Of a DNA stretch of 11,653 bases, positions 1 through 6,174 are shown in pieces (position 1 is the stretch's first letter; each line of letters starts with the position of its first letter). Origin of the DNA: Cyanobacteria bacterium HKST-UBA02 (GTDB taxonomy: Bacteria; Cyanobacteriota; Vampirovibrionia; Obscuribacterales; Obscuribacteraceae); NCBI GenBank assembly GCA_020431945.1, contig JAGQHH010000391.1, positions 1 to 11,653 of the forward strand, in the 5' to 3' direction. A program made the translations under genes and the position numbers. Below the pieces are notes generated by a model. That model had not been told where the DNA came from, did no database searches, and saw only the letters and a program-made list of their open reading frames with translations.

Positions 1-345
1 GTCCGCAAAGACAAGAATCCGACCTGGCACGGCGAGATGACCGCCATATTCAACTGCCCCGAGGGCACCGATTTCCCCTGGCATAATATGTGTCTCTACA
101 CCACCGGGGAGTCCTGTCCCATGTGTCAGGCAGCCATTGTCTGGACGAAGATGCCCCTGGTAGTCTACGGCAGCTCCATTCCTTTTTTGCAAACTTGCGG
201 ATTCGGCCAGATCAACATCCGCGCTCAGAAGATTGTCGATGCTGCCATCTTCGATTACGGCAACTGTACCATCCTTGGTGGCATTCTCGAACGAGAATGC
301 AATGCTCTTTTCAAGCGGGCAAAACAGATGTCTGCCGGGCAGTGA
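1..345 (+). CDS. Nucleoside deaminase (guanine/cytidine deaminase-like), 3' part only
   Basis: This reading frame is open from the first base, so the gene is cut by the window edge; 114 residues remain. It has the signature of the zinc-dependent cytidine deaminase superfamily: a His-x-Glu motif (His10, Glu12 of the fragment, in TWHGEM) supplies the first zinc ligand and the proton-shuttling Glu, and a Cys-x-x-Cys motif (ESCPMC, Cys39 and Cys42) supplies the other ligands. The tail, with ILGGILERECNALF, resembles the C-terminus of guanine-deaminase-like and related soluble nucleoside deaminases. These enzymes hydrolytically deaminate purine or pyrimidine bases or nucleosides in the cytoplasm; the exact substrate cannot be told from this part. 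Minor deviations are Gly in HGE, where HAE is usual, and Ser in place of Pro before the first Cys. The zinc ligands are intact, so it is probably active. An internal ATG at 37 lies after the His-x-Glu motif and cannot be the true start. Confidence 0.8.
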   Translation, partial: VRKDKNPTWHGEMTAIFNCPEGTDFPWHNMCLYTTGESCPMCQAAIVWTKMPLVVYGSSIPFLQTCGFGQINIRAQKIVDAAIFDYGNCTILGGILERECNALFKRAKQMSAGQ

Positions 346-396
346 TCGCCTGTTTTCGCCGGGTCGCCTGGATGACGTCCGGAAGGCTCGAAGCTC

Positions 397-405
397 TGCT
401 ATACT
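397..405 (+). promoter_or_regulatory. Candidate extended -10 promoter for the exported TPR-like gene
   Basis: TGCTATACT fits the extended -10 pattern (TGn plus a -10 hexamer with five of six consensus bases). It lies about 43 bases before the ATG at 448, which would give a short leader of about 36 bases. No convincing -35 hexamer is visible 16-18 bases upstream, as is usual for extended -10 promoters. The site is in the gap between the deaminase stop and the next gene, so it would uncouple the two. Confidence 0.35.
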
Positions 406-447
406 CCGGCAATCTTCGTCAGTTCCTTCCGTCGGGTGCTGGTAAAA

Positions 448-1689
448 ATGACAAATATCAACTGGAAACGCAGTCTCACCCTCGCAGGCTGCCTGGTTCT
501 CGCAAACGCGTCTTTCCCCTTCGCCCTGGCAGCGCCGCCATCGCCAACCGATATGGACAACCTTCCTTCCACATTGAAAGCCAGGCTCGAAGAAGCCGAG
601 AAGAGCTACCGCGATGGCAAGGTCGATGCTGCTATCGAGCAGGCCACGAAGCTGGTCGGGATCAAGAGCGGCGGATTTCTGGGCTCGAATGAGAATTCCC
701 GGGAAGCCATGGCGGATCTCGCTGTATATCAGATAAAGGCCGGTCATCCCGATGAGAGCGCCCGGCTCATCAGATCGCTCTTGCTCGCCATGCAGCTCGA
801 GCTGCCCATGGCTCCAGGCTATGAAACAGATCCTGCCGGGCTCTATGCCGAGAGCCCGAAGATGATGAAAGACTACTTTGGCAAAGTGCTCGCCCGGGTT
901 GGCGAAAAAGACCCCGGAGACACCCGGGCGATCATCGACTCCCTCATCGACAATACCGTCCCCCGGGACTATCCCGAACAGCTCGCCGCCTACTGCAAGA
1001 GTATGAAAGCTGCTCTGGGTCCGGTTGCCGGTATGCGATCGATTGCAGACAGCGAGCAGCTCCGCTATGGCGATCCCCTTTCTCCTCTTACTGACGATAG
1101 CGCTTCCAATAGCGAAGAGAAGATGCCGAGTGCTGCAAAACTCGATCAGCTTGGTGCGACCTTGCAGGAGCTCGCCGAAAAGGCTCGTTGCATGCCGGTG
1201 GCGGACGCCCGACCGGCAATCGCTCTCTATCAGCTCGCCCTGGTGGCGAACAGCTCGCGTCATTTCGATAAGGGCGAGAAGTTCATCGAGGCTGCCATCC
1301 GGAGCCTCGGGTCTTTAACAGACTCCGGCACAGGCGATTCACCGGCGGCACCCGATATGCAGTTGACTCTAGCCTATGCGCTTATAAAACAGGGCAAGCT
1401 TGATGACTTCAAAGCTTTGAAAGAAGTTGTCTTGAAAAATGCCGAGGTAAACGAGCGACATCTTGTCACCATGGCCCGAATGACCGACATCGCAGGTGAT
1501 ACCGCCGGAGCGCTGCAGATCTACAAGACTGCCCTCGATCGCCGCATCAAGAGTGGACAGACTCAGGACCCCGATTGGCTGAGTAGTTACCACGAGCTGG
1601 CCCAGCGCGAGGGACAGAGTGGCGAGCCCTCCCGGTCTGAAGAATCGGAAGGACCGACTCGGACTGAAGAACTCGATGAGACCAATTAG
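448..1689 (+). CDS. Exported TPR-like protein of unknown function
   Basis: The product has 413 residues. I chose ATG 448 over the in-frame GTG 436 because it puts a normal signal peptide at the N-terminus: basic NWKR, a hydrophobic core, then a likely signal peptidase I site around ALA-AP (residues 26-30). An LAGC sequence at residues 12-15 resembles a lipobox, but only about six uncharged residues precede it, too short for a normal lipoprotein signal. The mature protein is helical with TPR-like helix pairs at about residues 43-70 (ARLEEAEKSYRDGKVDAAIE), 250-285 and 305-370. The last 25 residues are acidic and repetitive (SRSEE, then TRTEE). TPR-like repeats usually bind other proteins; no catalytic motif is visible. 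It ends about 55 bases from the convergent acetyltransferase gene. I do not recognise a named family. Confidence 0.75.
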   Translation: MTNINWKRSLTLAGCLVLANASFPFALAAPPSPTDMDNLPSTLKARLEEAEKSYRDGKVDAAIEQATKLVGIKSGGFLGSNENSREAMADLAVYQIKAGHPDESARLIRSLLLAMQLELPMAPGYETDPAGLYAESPKMMKDYFGKVLARVGEKDPGDTRAIIDSLIDNTVPRDYPEQLAAYCKSMKAALGPVAGMRSIADSEQLRYGDPLSPLTDDSASNSEEKMPSAAKLDQLGATLQELAEKARCMPVADARPAIALYQLALVANSSRHFDKGEKFIEAAIRSLGSLTDSGTGDSPAAPDMQLTLAYALIKQGKLDDFKALKEVVLKNAEVNERHLVTMARMTDIAGDTAGALQIYKTALDRRIKSGQTQDPDWLSSYHELAQREGQSGEPSRSEESEGPTRTEELDETN

Positions 1690-1744
1690 GCTGAAGACCG
1701 CTACCAATCAGGTGAAAGTTTTGACGGGTAGTATGGCGAGTTAT

Positions 1745-2224
1745 TCAATCGAGCATTTTGGAAAGGGTAATTTCGTATGGATTGTAGCCGCTCGATAGAT
1801 AGCACTCCAGCGCTTGTCTATTTGATGCTTTGGTGCAAATTCTCATCCGCCGGCAGCCTCGAGCGAGCATCTCATTTTCCAGTCTTCGCAGAAGCTCACT
1901 GGCGATTCCCTGCCGGCGAGCACTCTCACTGACATAAATGTCCGAAACATAAGCGTGAGCGCGGGCTTCCTCTTCGAGAAGGAGATCGGCATCTATGTCT
2001 ACCCAGGAAGAAGCGAACGCAACAGGACGATCATCCTGCCAGACCAGGAGAATGACACCATCATTTTCGGTGACTCTGCGGACAACGTCTGATGCATAGT
2101 CAACGGCGATCTCCGGTCCCGGCTTGAGCTCCGGCACAGAGACTCGTTCGTGGTCTTGAATCCCCTCTATAAATAGGCAGATAGTATCGAAGTCCGACTC
2201 CAGATAGTGGGCAAAGACAAACAT
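1745..2224 (-). CDS. GNAT family N-acetyltransferase
   Basis: A single-domain, acetyl-CoA-dependent N-acetyltransferase of 159 residues. Motif A, the CoA pyrophosphate-binding loop, is RRQGIA at residues 103-108, following the beta-strand segment HAYVSDIYVSESAR. Motif B is near NRQALECYLSSGY, the usual Asn/Tyr region near the C-terminus. The N-terminal DFDTICLFIEGIQDHE is the expected first helix of this family, so I start at ATG 2224, preceded by AGGA at a somewhat long 11-base spacing. The frame extends upstream to a TTG at 2290, but those 22 residues are basic and outside the usual domain. The acceptor is unknown; such enzymes often modify small amines or protein N-termini in the cytoplasm. 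It is convergent with the exported TPR-like gene and divergent from the EF-hand gene. Confidence 0.85.
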   Translation of the reverse strand: MFVFAHYLESDFDTICLFIEGIQDHERVSVPELKPGPEIAVDYASDVVRRVTENDGVILLVWQDDRPVAFASSWVDIDADLLLEEEARAHAYVSDIYVSESARRQGIASELLRRLENEMLARGCRRMRICTKASNRQALECYLSSGYNPYEITLSKMLD

Positions 2225-2317
2225 CTTGCCGAGTTTCCTTATAGGGTGAGTTCTCCTAGTTGTACCATTAGTTTTTCGCCAGCTTGTCAAAAATCCTTGT
2301 TTGCCGGATAGACTCCC

Positions 2318-2332
2318 TTACTCGCTGAGTAA
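2318..2332. promoter_or_regulatory. Perfect palindrome TTACTC-GCT-GAGTAA, possible operator
   Basis: Two perfect 6-base arms separated by three bases lie between the divergent GNAT and EF-hand genes, about 95 bases from the GNAT start and 130 from the EF-hand start. This size and symmetry suit a dimeric regulator. A weak -10-like TACAAA follows at 2339-2344. No regulator gene is next to it and I do not recognise the motif. Confidence 0.25.
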
Positions 2333-2350
2333 ACGAAATACAAAATTGCA

Positions 2351-2411
2351 GGTTAGCTAGTCTAGCCTTCCAGATTTGTCATTCATGGAGGTTGCGGCTT
2401 TCGAGACCGCA
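2351..2411 (+). other. Two small hairpins in the leader of the EF-hand gene
   Basis: GGTTAG/CTAGCC (2351-2356 with 2362-2367, one G-U pair) and TGCGG/CCGCA (2393-2397 with 2407-2411, extendable past one mismatch) can each fold in the RNA before the EF-hand gene. Neither has a T-run, so they are not standard terminators. They could be leader structure or chance. Confidence 0.2.
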
Positions 2412-2463
2412 CCCGGAGGCTCTGTGCATGACCACCATGTCCTGTGGGACAAAGGGGGTTATC

Positions 2464-3459
2464 ATGCCGAACTTCGAGCCTGGCAACGGCAGTGGAAAAG
2501 ACTTATCAACTAAAGACGACCAGTCTCTGTCCATTCACGATGCAATAGGCATCGTCAAGGACAGATTCAAGAGTATCGACAAGAACGGTGACTCCTTTAT
2601 CACGAAGGAAGAGACCGAAGCGCTCGAAGAGGGTCAGTTCACTGAAAGAGAAAAGCTGGCGATAGAGGCGTTCGGGCACAGGGTCAACAAGCTGCAGATG
2701 ATGCACAATGATGAATGGGGTCCTGAAAATGATGGTTTCACTGTTGCCGATCTCGATGAATTCGAGAAGAATATCGAAGATGAAGCACGCCTGAAGTACG
2801 ATATCGAAGCTAGGCTCGCTCCCGGCGATACGCACCGGATGGACGTGTTCGGTGCCATAATCGAGGACAACTTCGCCCGGATCGATGTCGATAACGACAA
2901 GACTCTGAGCAAGGCCGAACTCGATCAATTCGCCGGAGACGTGAACAATCCCGCCCGGGCAAGGCAGGTGGCAGGGGTCTTGAGCGAGCACTTCGATGAA
3001 TTCAAAGACCTGACCAGCGAGAACGCCTCTGCCGGATCTTTCGAGCATAGCCTTGGTCCGTTCTTCGAAGAAGAGTCTGGAAAGAATATCTCCACACACG
3101 ATTTATGGGCATTTAACCGTCTCATGGCTCATCCCGATATATTCGAGGACCATCTAAGCACCATGAGAAAGTGGGAGATCGGTCTGGGAACCAGCTATGC
3201 CGCATTCTTCGGTGCGCTGGCGGCGCCTGTTGCGGCCTGTACCGTTCTTTCCCCGCCGAATTTTTGGGCGACGGCGGTCTGCGGTGGGCTGACAGCTTTG
3301 CTTGGCGGTACAGCTGTGGGAGGAGCACGCAGCGCCCTGGTTGGTGTCACTGACACCGTGCGCGAACAATACCAGCAAAGACAGAATATGCTCGAAAGCT
3401 GGAATTATTTCAAGCAGGGCTCCGATACAGAGGGAACACCATATTCTTCTCAAGGCTGA
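2464..3459 (+). CDS. EF-hand calcium-binding protein with C-terminal membrane hairpin
   Basis: A 331-residue protein. I start at ATG 2464 because AAAGGGGG lies about five bases upstream; the frame extends to a TTG at 2392 but those 24 residues look like leader. Two canonical EF-hand loops are visible: residues 39-50 (DKNGDSFITKEE) and 141-152 (DVDNDKTLSKAE), with Asp/Asn/Ser/Thr at the calcium-coordinating positions and Glu at position 12. Degenerate loops lie at about 83-97 and before the membrane part (EEESGKNISTHD), suggesting four hands in two pairs. Residues about 245-290 are Ala/Gly-rich and hydrophobic, broken by SPPNFW, and look like a two-helix membrane hairpin; a short polar tail follows. 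There is no signal peptide, so the EF-hands may face the cytoplasm. It is probably a calcium sensor or buffer at the membrane; its partner is unknown. Confidence 0.8.
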   Translation: MPNFEPGNGSGKDLSTKDDQSLSIHDAIGIVKDRFKSIDKNGDSFITKEETEALEEGQFTEREKLAIEAFGHRVNKLQMMHNDEWGPENDGFTVADLDEFEKNIEDEARLKYDIEARLAPGDTHRMDVFGAIIEDNFARIDVDNDKTLSKAELDQFAGDVNNPARARQVAGVLSEHFDEFKDLTSENASAGSFEHSLGPFFEEESGKNISTHDLWAFNRLMAHPDIFEDHLSTMRKWEIGLGTSYAAFFGALAAPVAACTVLSPPNFWATAVCGGLTALLGGTAVGGARSALVGVTDTVREQYQQRQNMLESWNYFKQGSDTEGTPYSSQG

Positions 3460-3470
3460 GGAATTCAGCG

Positions 3471-3507
3471 GCAGGCGGAAGCTCGAATCCCGCAGGCGGA
3501 AGCCTGC
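3471..3507 (+). terminator. GC-rich hairpin and short direct repeat after the EF-hand gene
   Basis: GCAGGCGGAAGC occurs twice (3471-3482 and 3492-3503). The second copy continues into a perfect 6 bp stem with a GGAA tetraloop (GCAGGC 3492-3497 with GCCTGC 3502-3507). It lies 33 bases after the EF-hand stop. No T-run follows, so it may be a weak or factor-dependent terminator, an mRNA 3' end stabiliser, or part of a dispersed repeat. Confidence 0.35.
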
Positions 3508-3597
3508 AGCCCCTCCGAATCCTTAACTCCTCGCTGCTTGGGACCATTAACTTGAAGAGCTTAGCTTTTACTTTCGCCATCATGAGATGTTGTCAGG

Positions 3598-3710
3598 TGC
3601 GGCATATAGTGCCTAAGAAAGTCTCCATTTCGCGGTATATATGCCGCATTTTGAGCATTTTGAGCAATATATGCCGCGATTTGCCCGGAATCGCGAAATA
3701 TATGCCGCAC
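3598..3710. repeat. Array of TATATGCCGC palindromic motifs on a ~30 bp period
   Basis: TATATGCCGC occurs in direct orientation at 3638-3647, 3668-3677 and 3699-3708 (steps of 30 and 31 bases), and inverted as GCGGCATATA at 3599-3608. The first direct copy is part of a near-perfect 16-base palindrome (3632-3647). Between copies lie a tandem 9-mer (ATTTTGAGC at 3648-3656 and 3657-3665), a 7 bp hairpin (CGCGATT 3675-3681 with AATCGCG 3689-3695), and an outer inverted pair ATTTCGCG/CGCGAAAT (3627-3634 and 3692-3699). Both strands are open in one frame here (minus 3755-3561; plus 3641-3826), but those translations simply echo the repeats. It may be an operator array, a REP-like intergenic element or a small mobile-element remnant. 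Confidence 0.6.
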
Positions 3711-3721
3711 CCACCGGTCTA

Positions 3722-3789
3722 AGCCATGATGGCTCAAGTCCAGGCCGAGATCCAAGTCGAGACCCAGTTCAGATCCAAGCCCTGGCCGA
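3722..3789. repeat. Degenerate short repeats and palindrome AGCCAT-G-ATGGCT
   Basis: A 13-base palindrome (3722-3734) is followed by a nested degenerate duplication: AGATCCAAG at 3748-3756 and 3771-3779, flanked by CCAGGCCGA (3740-3748) and CCTGGCCGA (3781-3789). No gene is supported here. The rest of the stretch up to 3892 holds only small hairpins, such as GGTCG-CCTT-CGACC at 3829-3842. Confidence 0.35.
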
Positions 3790-3892
3790 AGTGGTGTTTC
3801 GAAAGAGACATTTAACCGGCTTCTGAATGGTCGCCTTCGACCCCGTATTCAATTGCCTGTCCGACTTTCGGGACCTCGGTCTGGAGCGGTGA

Positions 3893-4075
3893 ATGTCAAG
3901 AATATGCTATTTTAATGAAGCTCTCAAGAGACTTGTATACTCTGCAGGCTGGGTCTCCGCAAGGATCCCGTTTCCAGACCGAAATCATCAGACCGAAATC
4001 ATCAGACCGAAATCCATAAAACCGAAATCCATGAGACCGAAATTACATCAGGCGAAAATCATCAGGCATAAATGA
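3893..4075 (+). CDS. Possible 60-residue basic leader ORF upstream of the transporter pair
   Basis: ATG 3893 follows GGAG at a good six-base spacing, and the frame ends in TGA at 4073-4075, overlapping the ATG of the next gene as ATGA, the usual form of translational coupling. The first 25 or so residues are ordinary (SRICYFNEALKRLVYSAGW). The second half is a strongly basic degenerate repeat (TEIIRPKS, IKPKS, MRPK) encoded by the tandem DNA repeat at 3976-4063. It could be a translated leader controlling the downstream membrane proteins, or a chance ORF through a repeat. I do not recognise a family. Confidence 0.35.
   Translation: MSRICYFNEALKRLVYSAGWVSARIPFPDRNHQTEIIRPKSIKPKSMRPKLHQAKIIRHK
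3976..4070 (+). repeat. Degenerate 14-16 bp tandem repeat, consensus AGACCGAAATCATC
   Basis: Six adjoining copies: 3976-3989, 3990-4003 (identical to the first), 4004-4018, 4019-4033, 4034-4049 and 4050-4063. A decayed seventh copy from 4064 contains the AGG that serves as ribosome-binding site for the gene at 4072. There are no spacers, so it is not CRISPR. Divergence grows towards the gene. The adenine-rich, structure-poor sequence may keep the start region open or have expanded by slippage. Confidence 0.75.
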
Positions 4076-4428
4076 CACCGACGGCAACTCTTCTCTGGCT
4101 CCTCGTGATCGTATTCGATACGGTCGGGCAACTGGCGTTCAAGGCCGCTGCCACCATCGATGAAGATCTCGATGGTCTGGCGCGCTGGCGTCACATGCTC
4201 AAAGACAAGTGGATCTGGATTGGTGTCGGGTCCTATGTAATCGAGTTTTTCAGCTGGCTTGCTTTTCTGTCTTTCGTGCCGCTCAGCATGGGAGTCTTAG
4301 TAGGTTCTATCAATATATTCGCAGTGATGTTAGGCGGTCGTATCTTTTTCAAAGAGCCCCTTTCTGCCAGCAGAGTCACGGCTATCACGCTCATCGCTAT
4401 CGGTGTGGCGCTGGTGGGGTGGGCGTGA
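4072..4428 (+). CDS. EamA/SMR-type four-helix transporter subunit 1
   Basis: A 118-residue membrane protein with four predicted helices at about residues 6-25, 47-70, 72-93 and 101-118, the size of a small multidrug resistance or ArnE/ArnF-type subunit. Helix 1 carries FDTVGQLAFK (residues 15-24). The GQ-xxx-K part resembles ArnE/EamA proteins, and Asp16 sits where EmrE has its essential Glu14. An in-frame TAA just before the ATG fixes the start; AGG lies five bases upstream. Its stop overlaps the start of the next, related gene (TGATG), so the two are probably made together as a heterodimer. With the aminotransferase next to it, a role as flippase for a lipid-linked amino sugar is more likely than drug efflux, but that is inference. 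Confidence 0.8.
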   Translation: MTPTATLLWLLVIVFDTVGQLAFKAAATIDEDLDGLARWRHMLKDKWIWIGVGSYVIEFFSWLAFLSFVPLSMGVLVGSINIFAVMLGGRIFFKEPLSASRVTAITLIAIGVALVGWA

Positions 4429-4847
4429 TGAAAAAGTTCTATTTCATCGGATTTCTCATCCTCCTGGCTTTCGATACTCTGGCTCAGGTAGGGTTCAAGC
4501 TCGCTGCCACCAATACGGCTCCGGCTGCCCTGGAGCTTGCCTGGTTGATGAAAGTGGTCACCGAAGGCTGGATCTATGTGGCGGTCGCCGGCTATCTCGG
4601 AGCATTCGTCACTTATATGACTCTTCTGAAGCATGCCCCCATCGGACCTGCTTTTGCTGCTACTCACCTGGAGATCGTCACTGTCTCGATAGTCTCCTAT
4701 TACTTCCTCGGAGAAGTGCTGACACCAGTACAGATGCTCGGGGGGCTTTTCATTATCGGTGGTATCGTCATACTCGCCTGCGAAAAAGAAAAGGAAGAGC
4801 ACCAGATCGAAGCTGCATCAGAAAAGTCCCTGGTCGATGCTTTGTGA
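4428..4847 (+). CDS. EamA/SMR-type four-helix transporter subunit 2
   Basis: A 139-residue membrane protein related to the preceding gene: helix 1 has FDTLAQVGFK (residues 15-24), again with Asp16 and the AQ-xxx-K pattern. Further helices lie at about 47-65, 71-92 and 97-120. The C-terminal 20 residues are charged (EKEKEEHQIE) and probably cytoplasmic. ATG 4428 shares one base with the upstream TGA, which argues for translational coupling and a 1:1 pair. The two subunits differ in their tails, as expected for an antiparallel or heterodimeric pump built from two half-size proteins. Substrate unknown; the gene order points to an amino-sugar lipid or similar envelope precursor. Confidence 0.8.
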   Translation: MKKFYFIGFLILLAFDTLAQVGFKLAATNTAPAALELAWLMKVVTEGWIYVAVAGYLGAFVTYMTLLKHAPIGPAFAATHLEIVTVSIVSYYFLGEVLTPVQMLGGLFIIGGIVILACEKEKEEHQIEAASEKSLVDAL

Positions 4848-6024
4848 GATTCCGCCCACGGCAGGCATGCCGCTTTTAATAAGCGACTTTCTGTCGAGCT
4901 CGGGGCAAGCCGGTCTCGAAGAGAGCCTGGCTGAATTCTTGCAGGTCGAAAGCACTCAGGTCGAGAGCTCGGGCACAGCCTGTCTCGTAATCGCGCTCAC
5001 GGCCCTTGCCGAAATTGACAAACGCAAGACCGTGATCGTGCCGGCTTATACCTGCCCCCTGGTGGCACTTGCGGTCAAGCAGGCGGGTCTGAGAATCAGA
5101 CCTGTCGATACCGCGCCGGATTCTTTCGACTTCGATCCTGAGCGGTTACAAGAAGCCATCGACGAAGATTCACTGGCGATTATCCCCACCCATATGGGCG
5201 GACTCCCCGTAGATATGGAGCCGATAATGAACATCGCCGGCGGTGCCGGCATCTATGTCATCGAGGATGCCGCCCAGGCACTTGGTGCTCGATGGCAGGG
5301 AGCGAAAGCGGGCACCATTGGCGATATCGGTTTCTTTTCCCTGACCCGGGGTAAGGGTCTGACGATCTATGAAGGTGGCGTTCTTGTCGCCCGCGATGAG
5401 GATATGAGAAAGCGTCTCAGGCAGTGCGGCGACCGCTTGCGACAGATCAATAAACTATCCGAGATGCAAAAGATTATCGAGCTTGCCGGCTATCTGCTCC
5501 TCTATAATCCGGTGGGTCTCAGCCTGGTATACGGCATGCCGCTCAGATACTGGCTAAAGAACAAGAACTATGAGCAGGCAGCGGGGGATGTATTCGACGA
5601 GCGGATTCCGGTGGAAGCCGTCGGCAAGCTTCGCTGCCGTGTGGGGGCTGCAGCTTCGAGCCGTCTGGAGGCGATGCTGGTCGATTGCCGGAGGCGTGCC
5701 ATGGAGAGAGTCGAGCGGCTCCGCGCCATTCCCGGATTGAAAGTTATCAGCGAATCTGCGGGCAGCGAGGGAACCTGGCCATTTCTCTGTCTGCTTGCCG
5801 GATCAAAGGAAGAGCGTGACAAGATCATGGACCGTCTCTGGAGCCGGGGGCTGGGGGTCACCCGCCTGTTCATCCATGACCTGTCCGGCTATTCATACCT
5901 CGAGGAGCTGGTCCCCGGAGGACCCTTCCCGAATGCCTCTTCCCTGGCTGATCGATTGTTCACGGTCTCGAACAGCCACTGGCTCGATGACAGGTCCTTC
6001 GACAAGATCATCACCGACCTGTGA
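4837..6024 (+). CDS. DegT/DnrJ/EryC1/StrS family PLP-dependent aminotransferase
   Basis: A 395-residue fold-type I aminotransferase of the sugar-aminotransferase family, which transfers an amino group, usually from glutamate, to a nucleotide-linked keto-sugar. Visible motifs are SSGTA at 44-48 (phosphate binding), VPAYTCP at 68-74, THMGG at 118-122, EDAAQ at 143-147 (Asp144 for the pyridine nitrogen, Gln147) and SLTRGKGLT at 168-176, with Lys173 as the likely PLP Schiff-base lysine, followed by the usual YEGG. I start at ATG 4837, overlapping the transporter by 11 bases, because EIPPTAGMPL then matches the N-terminus I recall for this subfamily; ATG 4867 is the alternative. The subfamily is one I recall next to EamA pairs. 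It probably supplies the amino sugar that the pair transports; the exact sugar is unknown. Confidence 0.85.
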   Translation: MLCEIPPTAGMPLLISDFLSSSGQAGLEESLAEFLQVESTQVESSGTACLVIALTALAEIDKRKTVIVPAYTCPLVALAVKQAGLRIRPVDTAPDSFDFDPERLQEAIDEDSLAIIPTHMGGLPVDMEPIMNIAGGAGIYVIEDAAQALGARWQGAKAGTIGDIGFFSLTRGKGLTIYEGGVLVARDEDMRKRLRQCGDRLRQINKLSEMQKIIELAGYLLLYNPVGLSLVYGMPLRYWLKNKNYEQAAGDVFDERIPVEAVGKLRCRVGAAASSRLEAMLVDCRRRAMERVERLRAIPGLKVISESAGSEGTWPFLCLLAGSKEERDKIMDRLWSRGLGVTRLFIHDLSGYSYLEELVPGGPFPNASSLADRLFTVSNSHWLDDRSFDKIITDL

Positions 6025-6050
6025 TCAATCTCGAGCCTGGGGTCTTCCAC

Positions 6051-6170
6051 GGTAATCAGCCGCAAGGATGATTACCCTGACATCGGTCATATTACCCAAT
6101 CCGGCTGATTGAATGGCTCTACAAGGATAGTAGACTCATCGCTTGTGTCCAGAACCGATTATCAGGGTAA
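6051..6170 (+). promoter_or_regulatory. Structured leader with ribosome-binding-site-sequestering helix, upstream of the baeRF gene
   Basis: Three pairings are visible. P1: GGTAATC 6051-6057 with GATTACC 6070-6076. P2: AATCAGCCG 6054-6062 with CGGCTGATT 6102-6110. P3: TTACCCTGA 6072-6080 with TCAGGGTAA 6162-6170, continued past a 1x2 internal loop by ATCGGT 6082-6087 with ACCGAT 6154-6159, 15 pairs in all. P3 contains the AGGG (6164-6167) that serves as ribosome-binding site for ATG 6175. P1 excludes both P2 and the core of P3. P2 and P3 could coexist only as a pseudoknot. This has the layout of a translational switch. A promoter-like TTGAAT-16-TAGACT (6109-6136) inside it would make a transcript lacking the upstream strand of P3, so part of the pattern could be DNA-level instead. 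Confidence 0.5.
6109..6136 (+). promoter_or_regulatory. Weak candidate sigma-70-type promoter for the baeRF gene
   Basis: TTGAAT (6109-6114) and TAGACT (6131-6136) are 16 bases apart, each matching four of six consensus bases. Transcription from it would start near 6143 and leave about a 30-base leader. It overlaps the P2 pairing segment. Confidence 0.25.
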
Positions 6171-6174
6171 AGCG

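Noticed and set aside
481..492. Lipobox LAGC in the exported TPR-like protein
   Set aside because: Only about six uncharged residues precede the Cys after the basic Lys-Arg, too short for a lipoprotein signal; a standard signal peptide with an ALA site fits better.
90..692. Plus-strand 200-residue ORF spanning the deaminase end and the next gene start
   Set aside because: Arg-rich out-of-frame shadow; both overlapped frames have clear family or signal-peptide features.
1701..1731. CTACC/GGTAG inverted repeat between convergent genes as terminator
   Set aside because: Five base pairs with a 21-base loop and no T-run; too weak to call.
2285..2290. Perfect TTGACA on the minus strand before the GNAT gene
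   Set aside because: No -10 hexamer at 15-19 bases; the same bases form an in-frame TTG codon, so this may be chance.
3561..3755. Minus-strand 64-residue ORF with repeated AAYI units
   Set aside because: The repeated residues are only the translation of the TATATGCCGC repeats, the plus strand is open too, and no ribosome-binding site supports it.
3976..4063. CRISPR-like array
   Set aside because: The 14-16 bp units adjoin directly without spacers and decay along the array; it is a simple degenerate tandem repeat.
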